A stretch of DNA of 64,000 nt. Source: Nocardioides sp. WS12. Lineage in GTDB: Bacteria > Actinomycetota > Actinomycetes > Propionibacteriales > Nocardioidaceae. The stretch spans positions 3,100,001 to 3,164,000 of the forward strand of contig NZ_CP053928.1 in the NCBI RefSeq assembly GCF_014108865.1, written 5' to 3'. Below are positions 18,686 through 31,945 of the stretch, piece by piece. Position 1 is the stretch's first letter. Each line of letters starts with the position of its first letter. The position numbers were made by a program, and so were the translations under genes. The notes below the pieces were generated by a model that saw nothing but the letters and a program-made list of their open reading frames with translations, had not been told where the DNA came from and did no database searches.

Positions 18686-19555
18686 TCAGGCCTCCTGTCC
18701 CTGGTTGCCGGCTCCGTCGCCGCCGGGCAGCGGGGCGAGCGGGCCGTCGGGGCGGGTGAAGCGGGCCGCGACGACCTCGTCGGCCAGTGCGCCGATGTCC
18801 TCCTGCGTGAGTTCCGCGGCGCCCTCGGCGGTCACCACCCAGACGATCGGGAAGATCCGGCGCGCCATGTCCGGCCCACCCGTGGCGGAGTCGTCGTCCG
18901 CGGCGTCGTACAGGGCCTGGAGGCAGACGCGGACCGTGTCGTCCTGGCTGAGGTCCTCGCGATAGAGCTTCTTGAGCGCACCGCGGGCGAACAGTGAACC
19001 GGAGCCGACGGTGAAGAACGAGGCTTCCTCGTGGCGCCCGCCGGTGACGTCGTAGCCGAAAATCCGGCCGACCTCACTGTCGAGGTCGAAGCCCGCGAAC
19101 ATGGGGACGACGGCCAGGCCCTGCATGGCCATCCCGAGGTTGGCGCGGATCAGCGCGGAGAGCCGGTTGGCCTTGCCGTCGAGGGAGAGGACCGTGCCCT
19201 CGATCTTCTCGTAGTGCTCGAGTTCGACCTGGAAGAGCCGGACCATCTCGACGGCCAGCCCGGCGGTGCCGGCGATGCCGACGACGGAGTACTCGTCCGC
19301 AGGGAAGACCTTCTGGATGTCGCGCTGCGCGATGACGTTGCCCATCGTGGCGCGACGGTCACCAGCCATGACGACGCCACCGGGGAAGGTCGCGGCGACG
19401 ATGGTCGTGCCGTGCGGGGCGAGGTCCGCCGCCGTACCGGCTGGCAAGGAGCGTCGCGCAGGCAGCAGGTCCGGCGCGTTCACGCCGATGAAGTCGCTGA
19501 AGGAGGAGGTCCCGGGGCGCAGGAAGGCAGCCGGAATCCGTGCGTCACCAGTCAT
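18686..19555 (-). CDS. prcB: 20S proteasome beta subunit PrcB
   Basis: Catalytic N-terminal-threonine peptidase subunit (289 aa). A propeptide of about 49 residues precedes [10 protein letters not shown]; autocleavage between Gly49 and Thr50 would expose the active Thr. Further family blocks: [19 protein letters not shown] with the Lys/Arg-rich active-site region, [15 protein letters not shown], and [19 protein letters not shown]. The ATG start at 19555 is 7 bases after pup, with GGGGAG from the pup 3' end upstream. Confidence 0.97.
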   Translation of the reverse strand: MTGDARIPAAFLRPGTSSFSDFIGVNAPDLLPARRSLPAGTAADLAPHGTTIVAATFPGGVVMAGDRRATMGNVIAQRDIQKVFPADEYSVVGIAGTAGLAVEMVRLFQVELEHYEKIEGTVLSLDGKANRLSALIRANLGMAMQGLAVVPMFAGFDLDSEVGRIFGYDVTGGRHEEASFFTVGSGSLFARGALKKLYREDLSQDDTVRVCLQALYDAADDDSATGGPDMARRIFPIVWVVTAEGAAELTQEDIGALADEVVAARFTRPDGPLAPLPGGDGAGNQGQEA

Positions 19556-19562
19556 GTGCGGG

Positions 19563-19760
19563 TTACTCCCCGCCCTTCTGGATGAACGACTTCACGAAGT
19601 CCTCGGCGTTGGATTCGAGGACCTCGTCGATCTCGTCGAGGATCGCGTCGACGTCGTCGTCCATCGCGTCCTTGCGCTCGGCAACATCGGACTCCGCAGC
19701 GACCTCAGTGGTCTCTTCGGCGTCTTCCGACTTGCGCGGTTGCTTCTGCTCCTGGGCCAT
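19563..19760 (-). CDS. pup: Prokaryotic ubiquitin-like protein Pup, ending in Glu
   Basis: Small, mostly disordered tag (65 aa) that marks proteins for the Arc/Mpa-proteasome. The C-terminus reads [11 protein letters not shown]; the last codon before the TAA stop is GAG. Species whose Pup ends in Gln need Dop to deamidate it; this form is ready for PafA directly. Negatively charged central region [20 protein letters not shown] is the coiled-coil segment that engages the ATPase. Located between dop and prcB, the standard order. Confidence 0.97.
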   Translation of the reverse strand: MAQEQKQPRKSEDAEETTEVAAESDVAERKDAMDDDVDAILDEIDEVLESNAEDFVKSFIQKGGE

Positions 19761-19777
19761 ACCTCAACCCTAGCCAC

Positions 19778-21286
19778 TTACCGGCTGAGTGCGCGGACCA
19801 ATGCCTCTGCTGTTTCACACTTGTCGATCAGTTCACCGACATGTGCCTTGCTGCCGCGGAGCGGATCGATGGTTGGAACGCGCTGCAGCGACTCCCGGCC
19901 AGGCAGGTCGAAGATGACCGAATCCCACGAAGCGGCAGCGATGTCGGGCGCGTACTTCTCCAGGCACCGGCCCCGGAAGTAGGCACGCGTCTCCTCGGGC
20001 GGGTTCGTCATGGCTGCGTCCACCTCGGCATCGGTGAGCAGCCGCTGGATCCGACCGGCTTTCACGAGACGGTGGTACAGACCCTTGTCCGGACGGATGT
20101 CGGAGTACTGGAGATCGATCAACTGGAGCTTCGCGTCGTCCCAGTCGAGGCCGTCGCGGGAGCGGTACTGCTCGATCAGTTTCAACTTGGCGACCCAGTC
20201 GAGTTGGTCGGACAGCGACATCGGGTCCGTTTCGAGCCGGTTCAGCACGTCCTCCCAGCGGGCGAGGACGTCGACGGTCTGCGCGTCGGCGTCCGCGCCG
20301 TAGCGGTCCTCGACGTACTTCTTGGCGAGGTCGAGGTACTCCAGCTGGAGCTGGATGCCGGTCAGGGTGCGGCCGTCGGCCAGCGTGACCTGGTGGGCCA
20401 GAGCCGGGTCGTGGGAGACGGCGCGCAGGGCGGAGACCGGCGTCCGGACGGTGAGGTCACGGGTGATGAAGCGGTCCTCGATCATGGCCAGGACCAGCGA
20501 CGTGGTGCCGACCTTGAGGTAGGTCGCGATCTCGGACAGGTTCGCGTCGCCGATGATGACGTGGAGCCGGCGGTACTTCTCCGGGTCGGCGTGCGGCTCG
20601 TCGCGGGTGTTGATGATCGGGCGCTTCAGGGTGGTCTCGAGGCCGACCTCGACCTCGAAGAAGTCGGCGCGCTGGCTGATCTGGAACCCGGTGCCGCGGC
20701 CGTCCTGGCCGATGCCCACGCGCCCGGCGCCGCAGAACACCTGGCGGCTGACGAAGAACGGCGTGAGGTGCCGGACGATGTCGGCGAACGGCGTCGAGCG
20801 CCGCATCAGGTAGTTCTCGTGGGCGCCGTACGACGCCCCCTTGTTGTCGGTGTTGTTCTTGTAGAGCGCGATCGTCGGACTGCCCGGCAACTGGTGGGCC
20901 AGGCGGGCGGCGTCGAGCATGACCTGCTCCCCCGCCTTGTCCCAGCGCACGATGTCGAGCGGGGTGATCACCTCGGGCGTGGAGTACTCGGGGTGGGCGT
21001 GGTCGACGTACAACCGCGCACCGTTGGTCAGGATCACGTTGGCGAGGCCGAGGTCCTCGTCGGTGAGCTGGGAGGGGTCGGCGATCTGGCGCGCCATGTC
21101 GAACCCGCGGGCGTCACGCAGCGGCGACTCCTCCTCGAAGTCCCACCGGGCGCGCCTGGCCCGCACCGTTGCCGAGGCATAGGCGTTCACGATCTGGGAC
21201 GAGGCGACCATGGGGTTGGCCGTCGGCTGTCCCTGTACCGAGATGCCGTACTCGATCTCGGTGCCCATCACCCGACGTACGCTCAT
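19778..21286 (-). CDS. dop: Depupylase/deamidase Dop
   Basis: PafA-like enzyme (502 aa) that removes Pup from conjugates. Starts [16 protein letters not shown]; the nucleophile Asp is D95 in [16 protein letters not shown]; the Dop-specific loop with [14 protein letters not shown] (about residues 50-64) is present and absent from PafA. Also [19 protein letters not shown] and [20 protein letters not shown]. Because this organism's Pup already ends in Glu, only the depupylation activity should be needed. The ATG at 21286 is 32 bases after arc and 17 bases separate its stop from pup. Confidence 0.96.
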   Translation of the reverse strand: MSVRRVMGTEIEYGISVQGQPTANPMVASSQIVNAYASATVRARRARWDFEEESPLRDARGFDMARQIADPSQLTDEDLGLANVILTNGARLYVDHAHPEYSTPEVITPLDIVRWDKAGEQVMLDAARLAHQLPGSPTIALYKNNTDNKGASYGAHENYLMRRSTPFADIVRHLTPFFVSRQVFCGAGRVGIGQDGRGTGFQISQRADFFEVEVGLETTLKRPIINTRDEPHADPEKYRRLHVIIGDANLSEIATYLKVGTTSLVLAMIEDRFITRDLTVRTPVSALRAVSHDPALAHQVTLADGRTLTGIQLQLEYLDLAKKYVEDRYGADADAQTVDVLARWEDVLNRLETDPMSLSDQLDWVAKLKLIEQYRSRDGLDWDDAKLQLIDLQYSDIRPDKGLYHRLVKAGRIQRLLTDAEVDAAMTNPPEETRAYFRGRCLEKYAPDIAAASWDSVIFDLPGRESLQRVPTIDPLRGSKAHVGELIDKCETAEALVRALSR

Positions 21287-21318
21287 GCTTCGAGCCTACG
21301 CCGGGGACGGGACCGCAA

Positions 21319-23082
21319 TCAGAGGTATTGCCCTGTGTCGTTCACGGTGTCGATCGAACGGCCCGGTTCCGTGCCGTGCTTGCCGGTGATGAGCGTGCGG
21401 ATGAAGACGATCCGCTCGCCCTTCTTGCCGGAGATCCGCGCCCAGTCGTCGGGGTTGGTCGTGTTCGGCAGGTCCTCGTTCTCCTTGAACTCGTCGACGC
21501 ACGCCTGGAGCAGGTGCGAGACCCGCAGACCCTTCTGGCTGTGGTCGATGAAGTCCTTGATCGCCATCTTCTTCGCCCGGTCGACGATGTTCTGGATCAT
21601 GGCGCCGGAGTTGAAGTCCTTGAAGTAGAGGACTTCCTTGTCACCGTTCGCGTAGGTCACCTCGAGGAAGCGGTTCTCCTCGGTCTCGGTGTACATCCGC
21701 TCGACGGTGGCCCGGATCATGCCGCCGATGGTGGCCTGACGGTCGCCGCCGAACTCGGCGACGTCCTCGGCGTGCAGCGGCAACGTGGTGGTGAGGTACT
21801 TGCTGAAGATGTCGCGCGCCGACTCGGCGTCGGGACGCTCGATCTTGATCTTCACGTCGAGGCGACCGGGCCGCAGGATCGCGGGGTCGATCATGTCCTC
21901 GCGGTTGGAGGCACCGATGACCAGGACGTTCTCGAGCAGTTCCACACCGTCGATCTCGCTCAGCAACTGCGGAACGATGGTGTTCTCGACATCGGAGGAG
22001 ACACCGGAACCGCGGGTGCGGAACAAGGAGTCCATCTCGTCGAAGAACACGATGACGGGCGTACCGGTGCTCGCCTTCTCCCGCGCCCGCTGGAAGACCA
22101 GACGAATGTGTCGCTCGGTCTCACCGACGTACTTGTTGAGGAGTTCGGGGCCCTTGATGTTGAGGAAGTACGACTTCCCCGAGGCACCGGTCTTCTCGGC
22201 CACCTTCTTGGCGAGCGAGTTCGCGACCGCCTTGGCGATCAGCGTCTTGCCACAGCCGGGAGGCCCGTAGAGCAGGATGCCCTTCGGGGGCTTGAGCTCG
22301 TGCTCGGCAAACAGCTCGGGATAGAGATACGGCAGCTCGACGGCGTCCTGGATCATCTCGATCTGGTTGCCGAGGCCACCGATGGAGTCATAGGAGATGT
22401 CCGGGACCTCTTCGAGGACGAGCTCCTCGACCTCGGACTTCGGAACCTTCTCGTAGACGTAGCCGGCCCGGGAGTCCAGCAACAGGGAGTCGCCGGCGCG
22501 CAGGGTCTCGTTGAACAAGGGGTCGGCCAGGCGGACGACGCGTTCCTCGTCGGCGTTCGCGATGACCAGGACCCGCTCGCCATCAGCGAGCAGTTCCTTG
22601 AACATGACGACCTCGCCGACCGTTTCGTACTCGAACGCGGCGACGACGTTCAGCGCCTCGTTGAGCATGACTTCCTGGCCACGGCGCAGGGAGTCGAGCT
22701 CGACATTCGGGCTGACGCTCACGCGCAACTTCCGACCGCCGGTGAACACGTCGACGGAGTCGTCCTCGTTGCGCTGGAGGAAGGTGCCGAAGCCCGCGGG
22801 AGGTTGGGCGAGCCGGTCGACCTCCTCCTTGAGCTTGAGAATCTGGTCCCGGGCGTCACGCAGCGTGCTGGCGAGACGCTCGTTCTGCGCGGTCACCGCA
22901 GCCAGCGAACGCTGGGTGTCGGCGAGGCGCATGTCCACGGAGCGAGCTCCGCTTCCGGGCGTGTCGAGCAGTCGCCGGCGCAGTTCGTTGATCTCGTCCT
23001 CGAGGAAACGGACCTGGTCTTCGAGCTCCTGTTGGCTCGGGGACCGGTGGCTTCCCGAAGTGCCTTCTCCCATGTTTGTCAT
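21319..23082 (-). CDS. arc: Proteasome-associated AAA ATPase Arc/Mpa
   Basis: Hexameric unfoldase (587 aa) that recognises Pup and feeds substrates into the proteasome. N-terminal coiled coil about residues 15-95, OB-fold region about 96-225, AAA domain with Walker A GPPGCGKT at 273-280, Walker [11 protein letters not shown] and the sensor-region [12 protein letters not shown]. The C-terminus DTGQYL is the proteasome-docking motif with penultimate Tyr. The ATG at 23082 is set by AGGAGGT with 6-base spacing; a start further upstream (23259) would lack this site. The 109 bases upstream to trmI probably hold the promoter of the locus. Confidence 0.96.
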   Translation of the reverse strand: MTNMGEGTSGSHRSPSQQELEDQVRFLEDEINELRRRLLDTPGSGARSVDMRLADTQRSLAAVTAQNERLASTLRDARDQILKLKEEVDRLAQPPAGFGTFLQRNEDDSVDVFTGGRKLRVSVSPNVELDSLRRGQEVMLNEALNVVAAFEYETVGEVVMFKELLADGERVLVIANADEERVVRLADPLFNETLRAGDSLLLDSRAGYVYEKVPKSEVEELVLEEVPDISYDSIGGLGNQIEMIQDAVELPYLYPELFAEHELKPPKGILLYGPPGCGKTLIAKAVANSLAKKVAEKTGASGKSYFLNIKGPELLNKYVGETERHIRLVFQRAREKASTGTPVIVFFDEMDSLFRTRGSGVSSDVENTIVPQLLSEIDGVELLENVLVIGASNREDMIDPAILRPGRLDVKIKIERPDAESARDIFSKYLTTTLPLHAEDVAEFGGDRQATIGGMIRATVERMYTETEENRFLEVTYANGDKEVLYFKDFNSGAMIQNIVDRAKKMAIKDFIDHSQKGLRVSHLLQACVDEFKENEDLPNTTNPDDWARISGKKGERIVFIRTLITGKHGTEPGRSIDTVNDTGQYL

Positions 23083-23191
23083 GGCACACCTCCTGAATCC
23101 GACCCTACTCGGACCGGTGCAGCGAGGAAGTGGTTCAGGACACGTGGCACGCGACGTTTCTGTAACGGCCGTGGAACCGGTCAGTCGCCGG

Positions 23192-24145
23192 TCAGTCGTC
23201 GATCGGAAGTTCCGGCACCCCGGGAGGGCGCGGGCCGTCGTAGTCGGGGCCGTAGGCACCCGGTGCCGGGCGGCGCTTCTTGAGCGGGGCCCGCTCCCCC
23301 GGTGCCATCCGGCGCGCCGTGACCAAGAAGGCCGTGTGGCCGATCATCTTGTGACCGGGGCGAACGGCCAGGCCCTCGACGTGCCAGTCGCGGACCAGTG
23401 ACTCCCACGGAGCCGGTTCGGTGAAGCCGCCGTGCATCCGGACGGCCTCGACGAACTTCGAGAGCTGGGTGGTCGTGGCGACGTACGCACACACGATCCC
23501 ACCGGGAAGAAGGGCGTCGGCCGCGGCGTCCAGGCACTCCCAGGGGGCAAGCATGTCCAGGATGATCCGGTCGCACCGCTCCCCCGACGCCGGAAGGGCC
23601 TCGGCGAGGTCGCCGAGGGTGAGGCGCCAGGCGGGGTGCGTCTCGCCGTCGGGTGCGCCGAAGAACTGGGTGACGTTGCGGCGGGCGACGTCCGCGAACT
23701 CCTCACGGCGCTCGAACGACGACACCCGGCCGTACGGACCGACGGCGCGCAGCAGCGAGCAGGTCAGCGCACCGGATCCGACGCCGGCCTCGACCACGTG
23801 GGCGCCCGGGAAGATGTCGGCCATCGCGATGATCTGGGCCGAGTCCTTCGGGTAGACCACGGCCGCGCCACGGGGCATCGAGACGACGTACTCGGACAGC
23901 AGGGGGCGGAAGACGAGGTACTCGCCACCGACCGACGACCCGACGGTGAAGCCTTCTTCACGGCCGATCAGTTCGTCGTGTTCCAGATGGCCCTTGTTGG
24001 AGAAGAACCGCTTCCCGGCCTCGAGCGCGAAGTTGTGGCGCCGGCCCTTGCCGTCGACCAGACGGACCCATTCGCCCTCGCGAAGGGGACCGCGATGGAC
24101 ACCGGACCAGGCCTCCGGGGGCACGTCGGAAGTTGCGTCACTCAC
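23192..24145 (-). CDS. trmI: tRNA (adenine-N1)-methyltransferase TrmI
   Basis: SAM-dependent methyltransferase (317 aa) making m1A58 in tRNA. The N-terminal domain ([19 protein letters not shown]) is followed by the Rossmann motif [21 protein letters not shown] and by [20 protein letters not shown] with the DMLAPW motif of the family. The C-terminal tail is Pro/Arg-rich. A GTG at 24145 is used; the ribosome-binding site is weak. Found next to arc in many actinobacteria, usually without a known functional link. Confidence 0.9.
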   Translation of the reverse strand: MSDATSDVPPEAWSGVHRGPLREGEWVRLVDGKGRRHNFALEAGKRFFSNKGHLEHDELIGREEGFTVGSSVGGEYLVFRPLLSEYVVSMPRGAAVVYPKDSAQIIAMADIFPGAHVVEAGVGSGALTCSLLRAVGPYGRVSSFERREEFADVARRNVTQFFGAPDGETHPAWRLTLGDLAEALPASGERCDRIILDMLAPWECLDAAADALLPGGIVCAYVATTTQLSKFVEAVRMHGGFTEPAPWESLVRDWHVEGLAVRPGHKMIGHTAFLVTARRMAPGERAPLKKRRPAPGAYGPDYDGPRPPGVPELPIDD

Positions 24146-24154
24146 CGGCGCAAT

Positions 24155-25279
24155 CTATCGCTGCACTTCCCGAGCGACGTCGGCGGCCGACAGAACGCCG
24201 TACACACTGCCGTCCTCGGCCATCAAGACGTACTCGGACGCGGGATTGTTGCGCAGCGCGGCGAGCAGTTCGGCACCGCTGACCGATGCCGGAAGGGCCC
24301 GACCACCGGCCAGGCTGCGGGCGACCGTCGAGACGGCGACCCAGGGCTTGCGGTCATCCGGCATCGCGTTGACGGCCTGCTCGTCGACCACGCCGATCGG
24401 GCGCCCGTCGGAAGTGACGGTCACGATGCTGGTCGCCCCGGCTTCCTTCGCGCGGCGTACGGCCTCGGCCAACGGGAGGTCGTCAGGGACCGAGAGGGTA
24501 CGACGCGCGAGGTCACGTGGCACGACCTCGCTCAGACGCCGAACGATCTTCGCGGCGGCCAGCGACTGGCTGGCCCCCGTCCAGAGGAAGATGGCCACGA
24601 TGGCGAGGATCACGGGGTTGATGAAGCTGCCGTTCAGGGCACTGAAGACGGCCCAGACCACGACCAGGACGGCCGTCACGCGGCCACCCCACGCGGCTGC
24701 GATCGTGCCGGTGTGCACCTTCCCGGTGGCGGCCCAGACGCCGGCCTTGAGGACCCGGCCGCCGTCGAGCGGCAGGCCGGGCACCAGGTTCAGGACGCCG
24801 ATCATCAGGTTCGCGCCGGCGAGGCCCTCGATGACCAGCCGACCGACGCCGTCCGGCGTGACGAACCACAGGGCCAGCGCCACGACACCGACGGCGAGGG
24901 ACGTGATCGGCCCGACCACCGCGATCCAGAACTCCTGGCGCGGGCGGCGGGCTTCACCGACGATGGCGGTCGCTCCCCCGAGGAAATGGAGGGTGATCGA
25001 CTCGACGCGGAAGCCGAATCGCTTGGCCACGACAGCGTGGGACGCCTCGTGGAGCAGGATCGCGAGGTAGAGCGCGATCGCGAAGGCCAGCCCGACGACG
25101 TACTTCCAGCCGCCGAGTCCGGACTGCACCTGATCCACGCGCGGACCCATGATGTAGGCGATCAGGGCGGCGACCAGGAACCAGGAGTTCGCGACGAGGA
25201 CGTCACTGCCCGCGATCCGCCCGATCCGGACCATGCCCCGCGGTGCGGGGGGTCGTGCAGGAACCTCGGGCTCGGCCAT
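24155..25279 (-). CDS. Site-2 protease-like membrane metalloprotease with CBS domains
   Basis: Intramembrane zinc protease (374 aa) of the M50B family, resembling mycobacterial Rip3. The zinc motif HEASH lies at residues 77-81 and the third ligand is in NLVPGLPLDGGR (D172). Several membrane segments cover roughly residues 30-235; two CBS domains fill the cytoplasmic C-terminus (about 260-374), ending DGSVYGVLSAADVA. CBS domains usually bind adenine nucleotides, so activity may respond to energy or signalling state. Substrate unknown. ATG start at 25279. Confidence 0.88.
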   Translation of the reverse strand: MAEPEVPARPPAPRGMVRIGRIAGSDVLVANSWFLVAALIAYIMGPRVDQVQSGLGGWKYVVGLAFAIALYLAILLHEASHAVVAKRFGFRVESITLHFLGGATAIVGEARRPRQEFWIAVVGPITSLAVGVVALALWFVTPDGVGRLVIEGLAGANLMIGVLNLVPGLPLDGGRVLKAGVWAATGKVHTGTIAAAWGGRVTAVLVVVWAVFSALNGSFINPVILAIVAIFLWTGASQSLAAAKIVRRLSEVVPRDLARRTLSVPDDLPLAEAVRRAKEAGATSIVTVTSDGRPIGVVDEQAVNAMPDDRKPWVAVSTVARSLAGGRALPASVSGAELLAALRNNPASEYVLMAEDGSVYGVLSAADVAREVQR

Positions 25280-25300
25280 ACTCCGAGGCTACCGGTGGGG

Positions 25301-26044
25301 TCAGGCGTGACCGCTCAGCTGGGCCAACCGGGTGGCCAGGGCCTCGATCAACTGTGTGCTGCGCTTGGCCGGCATCGCCGACTTGCGGTCGCCACCCTGA
25401 CTGCTGACGGGCAGGACGTCGATGGAGAGCTTGGCGCCGCCGGCCAGTGCACGGAGCTCGTCGACCTTGTCGCCGAAGGGTGATCCGCTGCCCGGGGAGT
25501 AGTAGCGGACGACCTCGTCCAGGTCGTCGGCGTAGAGGTCGGCCTTGGTGACGACGATGACCAACCAGATCGGCCGATCGCGGCGTACGGCCATCGACGC
25601 GATCCGGTGCGACGTGATCGCCCAGTCCTCCAGCTCCACGGCCAGCTGGTCTTCGCGGCTCGCCACGGCCGTTCCACTGGTTCCCGCCGCGCGTCGGGGC
25701 GTGGCGTAGCCGTTGGCCACCACGTGCAGGACGCCGTCGACGGGCTCGTCGTGGAACACCTCGTCGAGTGCACCGAGCCGGGTCGCTGCGTTGTCGCCCG
25801 GCACCACGCGGAACCGGAAGCCCCGCAGACCGGAGGACCGCCGGGTCCGGCGCTCCATGACGGCGGATCCCACCTCGGCGACCACTTCGCCGGTGCTACC
25901 TGTGAGTCGATCGGTCAGCTGCGTCTTGCCGACCCCGGTCATCCCCGTGACCGCGACGATCGGGAACCGCTTACGGACGACGTGACCAATCCGTTCCGGG
26001 GTGGACGCGATGCGCCGCCGGAGGCTTTCGGGGGATCGACTCAT
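25301..26044 (-). CDS. P-loop GTPase-like protein
   Basis: Predicted nucleotide-binding protein (247 aa). P-loop VTGMTGVGKTQLTDRLTG near residue 33, a probable G4 motif VTKADLY and a final region with VSSQGG that could serve as G5. No classic DxxG switch motif is obvious. It does not match a named GTPase family that I recognise. It lies 21 bases upstream of the site-2 protease gene on the same strand and diverges from the nuclease gene at 26113; functional links are unknown. Confidence 0.65.
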   Translation of the reverse strand: MSRSPESLRRRIASTPERIGHVVRKRFPIVAVTGMTGVGKTQLTDRLTGSTGEVVAEVGSAVMERRTRRSSGLRGFRFRVVPGDNAATRLGALDEVFHDEPVDGVLHVVANGYATPRRAAGTSGTAVASREDQLAVELEDWAITSHRIASMAVRRDRPIWLVIVVTKADLYADDLDEVVRYYSPGSGSPFGDKVDELRALAGGAKLSIDVLPVSSQGGDRKSAMPAKRSTQLIEALATRLAQLSGHA

Positions 26045-26112
26045 GACGCCAGCCTATGTGTCAGGCGAACCGCGCCCGTGGGGTGTCGGAGGTCTCACCT
26101 AGGGTCGGACGC

Positions 26113-27015
26113 ATGACCACGCAACCAGCACCGACCGGCCTCGAGCCGGCGGACCCGTCCGAACGCGGCGGCACGCGCGTCGACGGCGTCGACGTGCTCG
26201 GTGCGCTGTCGCCGTCGCGGGTGGGCGACTTCCTGTCGTGTCCGCTGCTCTATCGATTCCGCACGATCGACCGGTTGCCCGAGCCGCCGTCGCCCGCCGC
26301 CGTGCGCGGCACGGTGATCCACACCGTCCTGGAGCGACTGTTCGACCTGCCTGCTGCGGAGCGCACTCCGGTGCAGGCCGAGTCGATGCTGGCGCCGGCG
26401 TGGGCCGACCTCCAGGAAGCCGAGCCCGCGGTCACCTCGATGTTCCCGGTCGACGGACCCGAGATCGCCGAGTGGCTGGTGTCGTGCCGCGAGACGCTGG
26501 TGAAGTACTTCGACCTCGAGGACCCGACGGTCCTGGAGCCGGCCGAGCGCGAGTTGTACGTCGAGTCGCTGACGGACACGAAGCTGCTGCTGCGTGGTGT
26601 GGTTGACCGGGTCGACATTGCGCCCGACGGCGCAATTCGCGTGGTCGACTACAAGACCGGCCCATCGCCGAGCGAGATGTTCGAGGGCAAGGCCCTCTTC
26701 CAGCTCAAGTTCTATGGTCTGGTCCTATGGCGGATGCGCGGTGTCATCCCGAAGATGCTGCAACTGGTCTACCTCGGCAACAGCGAGGTGCTGCGTTACG
26801 AACCCGACGAGCAAGACCTGCTCGCGACCGAGCGCAAGGTCCAGGCGGTGTGGCAGGCGATCCAGTTGGCCACCGAGAAGCGCGAGTTCGAGTCACGCCC
26901 CGGGTACGGCTGCCGCTGGTGTGCGCACCAGTCGCTCTGCCCGTCGTACGACGGCACGCCTCCGCCGTTCCCGACACTTCCCCTCACAGCAGTGAGCTCA
27001 ACGCCTCCGGCGTGA
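26113..27015 (+). CDS. RecB/Cas4-like PD-(D/E)XK nuclease with Fe-S cysteines
   Basis: Single-strand DNA exonuclease-like protein (300 aa). The PD-(D/E)XK core appears as RGTVIHTVLERLF, LRGVVDRVD and VVDYKTG. Four cysteines are placed as in AddB/Cas4 iron-sulfur nucleases: C43 in FLSCPLLYRF and C267, C270, C276 in YGCRWCAHQSLCP. It is not next to cas genes, so a role in DNA repair is likelier. The ATG at 26113 is chosen; an upstream start at 26056 lacks support. Its 3' end overlaps the convergent HAD gene by 32 bases. Confidence 0.87.
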   Translation: MTTQPAPTGLEPADPSERGGTRVDGVDVLGALSPSRVGDFLSCPLLYRFRTIDRLPEPPSPAAVRGTVIHTVLERLFDLPAAERTPVQAESMLAPAWADLQEAEPAVTSMFPVDGPEIAEWLVSCRETLVKYFDLEDPTVLEPAERELYVESLTDTKLLLRGVVDRVDIAPDGAIRVVDYKTGPSPSEMFEGKALFQLKFYGLVLWRMRGVIPKMLQLVYLGNSEVLRYEPDEQDLLATERKVQAVWQAIQLATEKREFESRPGYGCRWCAHQSLCPSYDGTPPPFPTLPLTAVSSTPPA

Positions 27016-27649
27016 GTCCGTCGAGGGTTTCCAGTAACGTCCGACCGGAGCCTTCGGGAACCGGCACATGGTTCGGGACGACGAGCACGCGGCAGCCGGC
27101 TGCCTCGGCCGACCGTGCGCCGGTCGGTGAGTCCTCGATCGCGATGCAGTCCGCAGGGTCAACCCCGAGCGCGGCCGCTGCCGTGAGGTAGGCCTCCGGG
27201 TGGGGCTTGCCCTGACTGACCATGTCGCCGGTGACGATCACCCGGAAGGTCTCCGGCGGCAGGTGCTCGAGGATCGGCGCCACGAACCGCTGGTACGACA
27301 TCGTCACCAGTCCGCAGGGCACCCCGGCGTCACGCAGCGCGAGCAGCAGTTCCCGGGCGCCGTCGCACCACGGCACGGCGTGGCGGACCTGCTCGACGAC
27401 CCCGTCGAGCAGCATCTCCACCACTTCCTCGGCCGTTTGCTCCAGGCCGAGCTTCGCCTTGATGTACTCCCCCGACACGAGCAGGTCGTTGCCGACCAAC
27501 TGCATCGCGTCCTCGTGGGTCCAGGTCCCGCCGTGCTTCTCGGCGATCTCCGACTCCGTGGCCATCCAGTACGGCTCGGTGTCGACGAGGGTGCCGTCCA
27601 TGTCCCACAGGACGGCGGCCGGCAGGCCCTTCACTGATTCGGGTCGCAT
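26984..27649 (-). CDS. HAD-family hydrolase
   Basis: Phosphatase/phosphoglucomutase-like HAD protein (221 aa). Motif I DMDGTLVDTEPYW, motif II VTMSYQRF, motif III GKPHPEAYLTAA, motif IV IEDSPTGARSAEAAG. The helical cap between motifs I and II fits subfamily I. Substrate unknown. It overlaps the preceding small gene by 19 bases and follows metH in the same direction, suggesting a three-gene unit; the ATG is at 27649. Confidence 0.88.
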   Translation of the reverse strand: MRPESVKGLPAAVLWDMDGTLVDTEPYWMATESEIAEKHGGTWTHEDAMQLVGNDLLVSGEYIKAKLGLEQTAEEVVEMLLDGVVEQVRHAVPWCDGARELLLALRDAGVPCGLVTMSYQRFVAPILEHLPPETFRVIVTGDMVSQGKPHPEAYLTAAAALGVDPADCIAIEDSPTGARSAEAAGCRVLVVPNHVPVPEGSGRTLLETLDGLTPEALSSLL

Positions 27650-28080
27650 CGGGTCTCCAGCGCGGAGGCGTACACCGGGGACATCGCCGGGGAGCCGCCG
27701 TCAGCCGGAAGGTCCCGGGCGCCCGCCCATCGGTGGCAGTCCAGCCGAGCCTGGGCAGCATGCACCTCGCGCAGAGCAGGGTCTTCGATCCGAGGGATGC
27801 CCGCAGCCTTGAGCACCATGTCGTAGCCATCTCCGACCATGCCGCTGTCCTTGCTCACGACGAGGGCCGTGAGTGCAGGAAGCCCTTCGCGGCTGCACCG
27901 CTGGACCAGGAGTTCGAGGACAGGCCCGATCCAGGTCTGGACACCCTCCCTGGTCGTGACGCCGGTGCGTTCCTGGATCTGACGGCCGAGCTCGCTGTCG
28001 TCGATGACCGAGTGATAGTGCCCGGCCTGGCTGACGAGGATTTCGTACGCCGCCTGCGCCCAACGATCCCTGTTGCTCAA
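27631..28080 (-). CDS. Small protein with HNH-associated-type module, unknown function
   Basis: Protein of about 149 aa from a TTG at 28080; GGAGGA at 28091-28096 inside the metH 3' end supports this start and coupling to metH. The middle contains WIGPVLELLVQRCSREGLP and LTALVVSKDSGMVGDGYDM, a pattern I know from modules found alone or joined to HNH nucleases, where it forms a small winged-helix-like fold; no HNH residues occur here. The C-terminal part has CHRWAGARDL. Function is unknown. Its stop lies inside the HAD gene start region. Confidence 0.6.
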   Translation of the reverse strand: MSNRDRWAQAAYEILVSQAGHYHSVIDDSELGRQIQERTGVTTREGVQTWIGPVLELLVQRCSREGLPALTALVVSKDSGMVGDGYDMVLKAAGIPRIEDPALREVHAAQARLDCHRWAGARDLPADGGSPAMSPVYASALETRCDPNQ

Positions 28081-28085
28081 GCGGC

Positions 28086-31810
<3,725 letters not shown>

Positions 31811-31817
<7 letters not shown>

Positions 31818-31903
31818 TCCTTCCATGACGGAAGGCGTCCTTGCTCTGGCCGAGCGTGGCGGACCAGACCTGGTGATCTGCATCCGTTGCAACGCCTCTC
31901 GAC
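31811..31903 (-). promoter_or_regulatory. Candidate riboswitch-like leader of metH (SAH-riboswitch-like)
   Basis: Reading the minus strand, GTCGAG (31903-31898) can pair with CTCGGC (31854-31849), directly followed by AGGCGT (31897-31892), which can pair with ACGCCT (31838-31833); the second pairing makes an H-type pseudoknot. TGCAA follows the first pseudoknot strand and CCAGG occurs in the loop, both as in the S-adenosylhomocysteine riboswitch consensus. The CCTTCC after the last pseudoknot strand can pair with GGAAGG, the likely ribosome-binding site. One 14-base stretch between CCAGG and CTCGGC does not fit the consensus, so this is a candidate only. Confidence 0.4.
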
Positions 31904-31945
31904 TTCTGTGAATGCTACCGGGAACCGGGCACTAGGCTCGGCATT

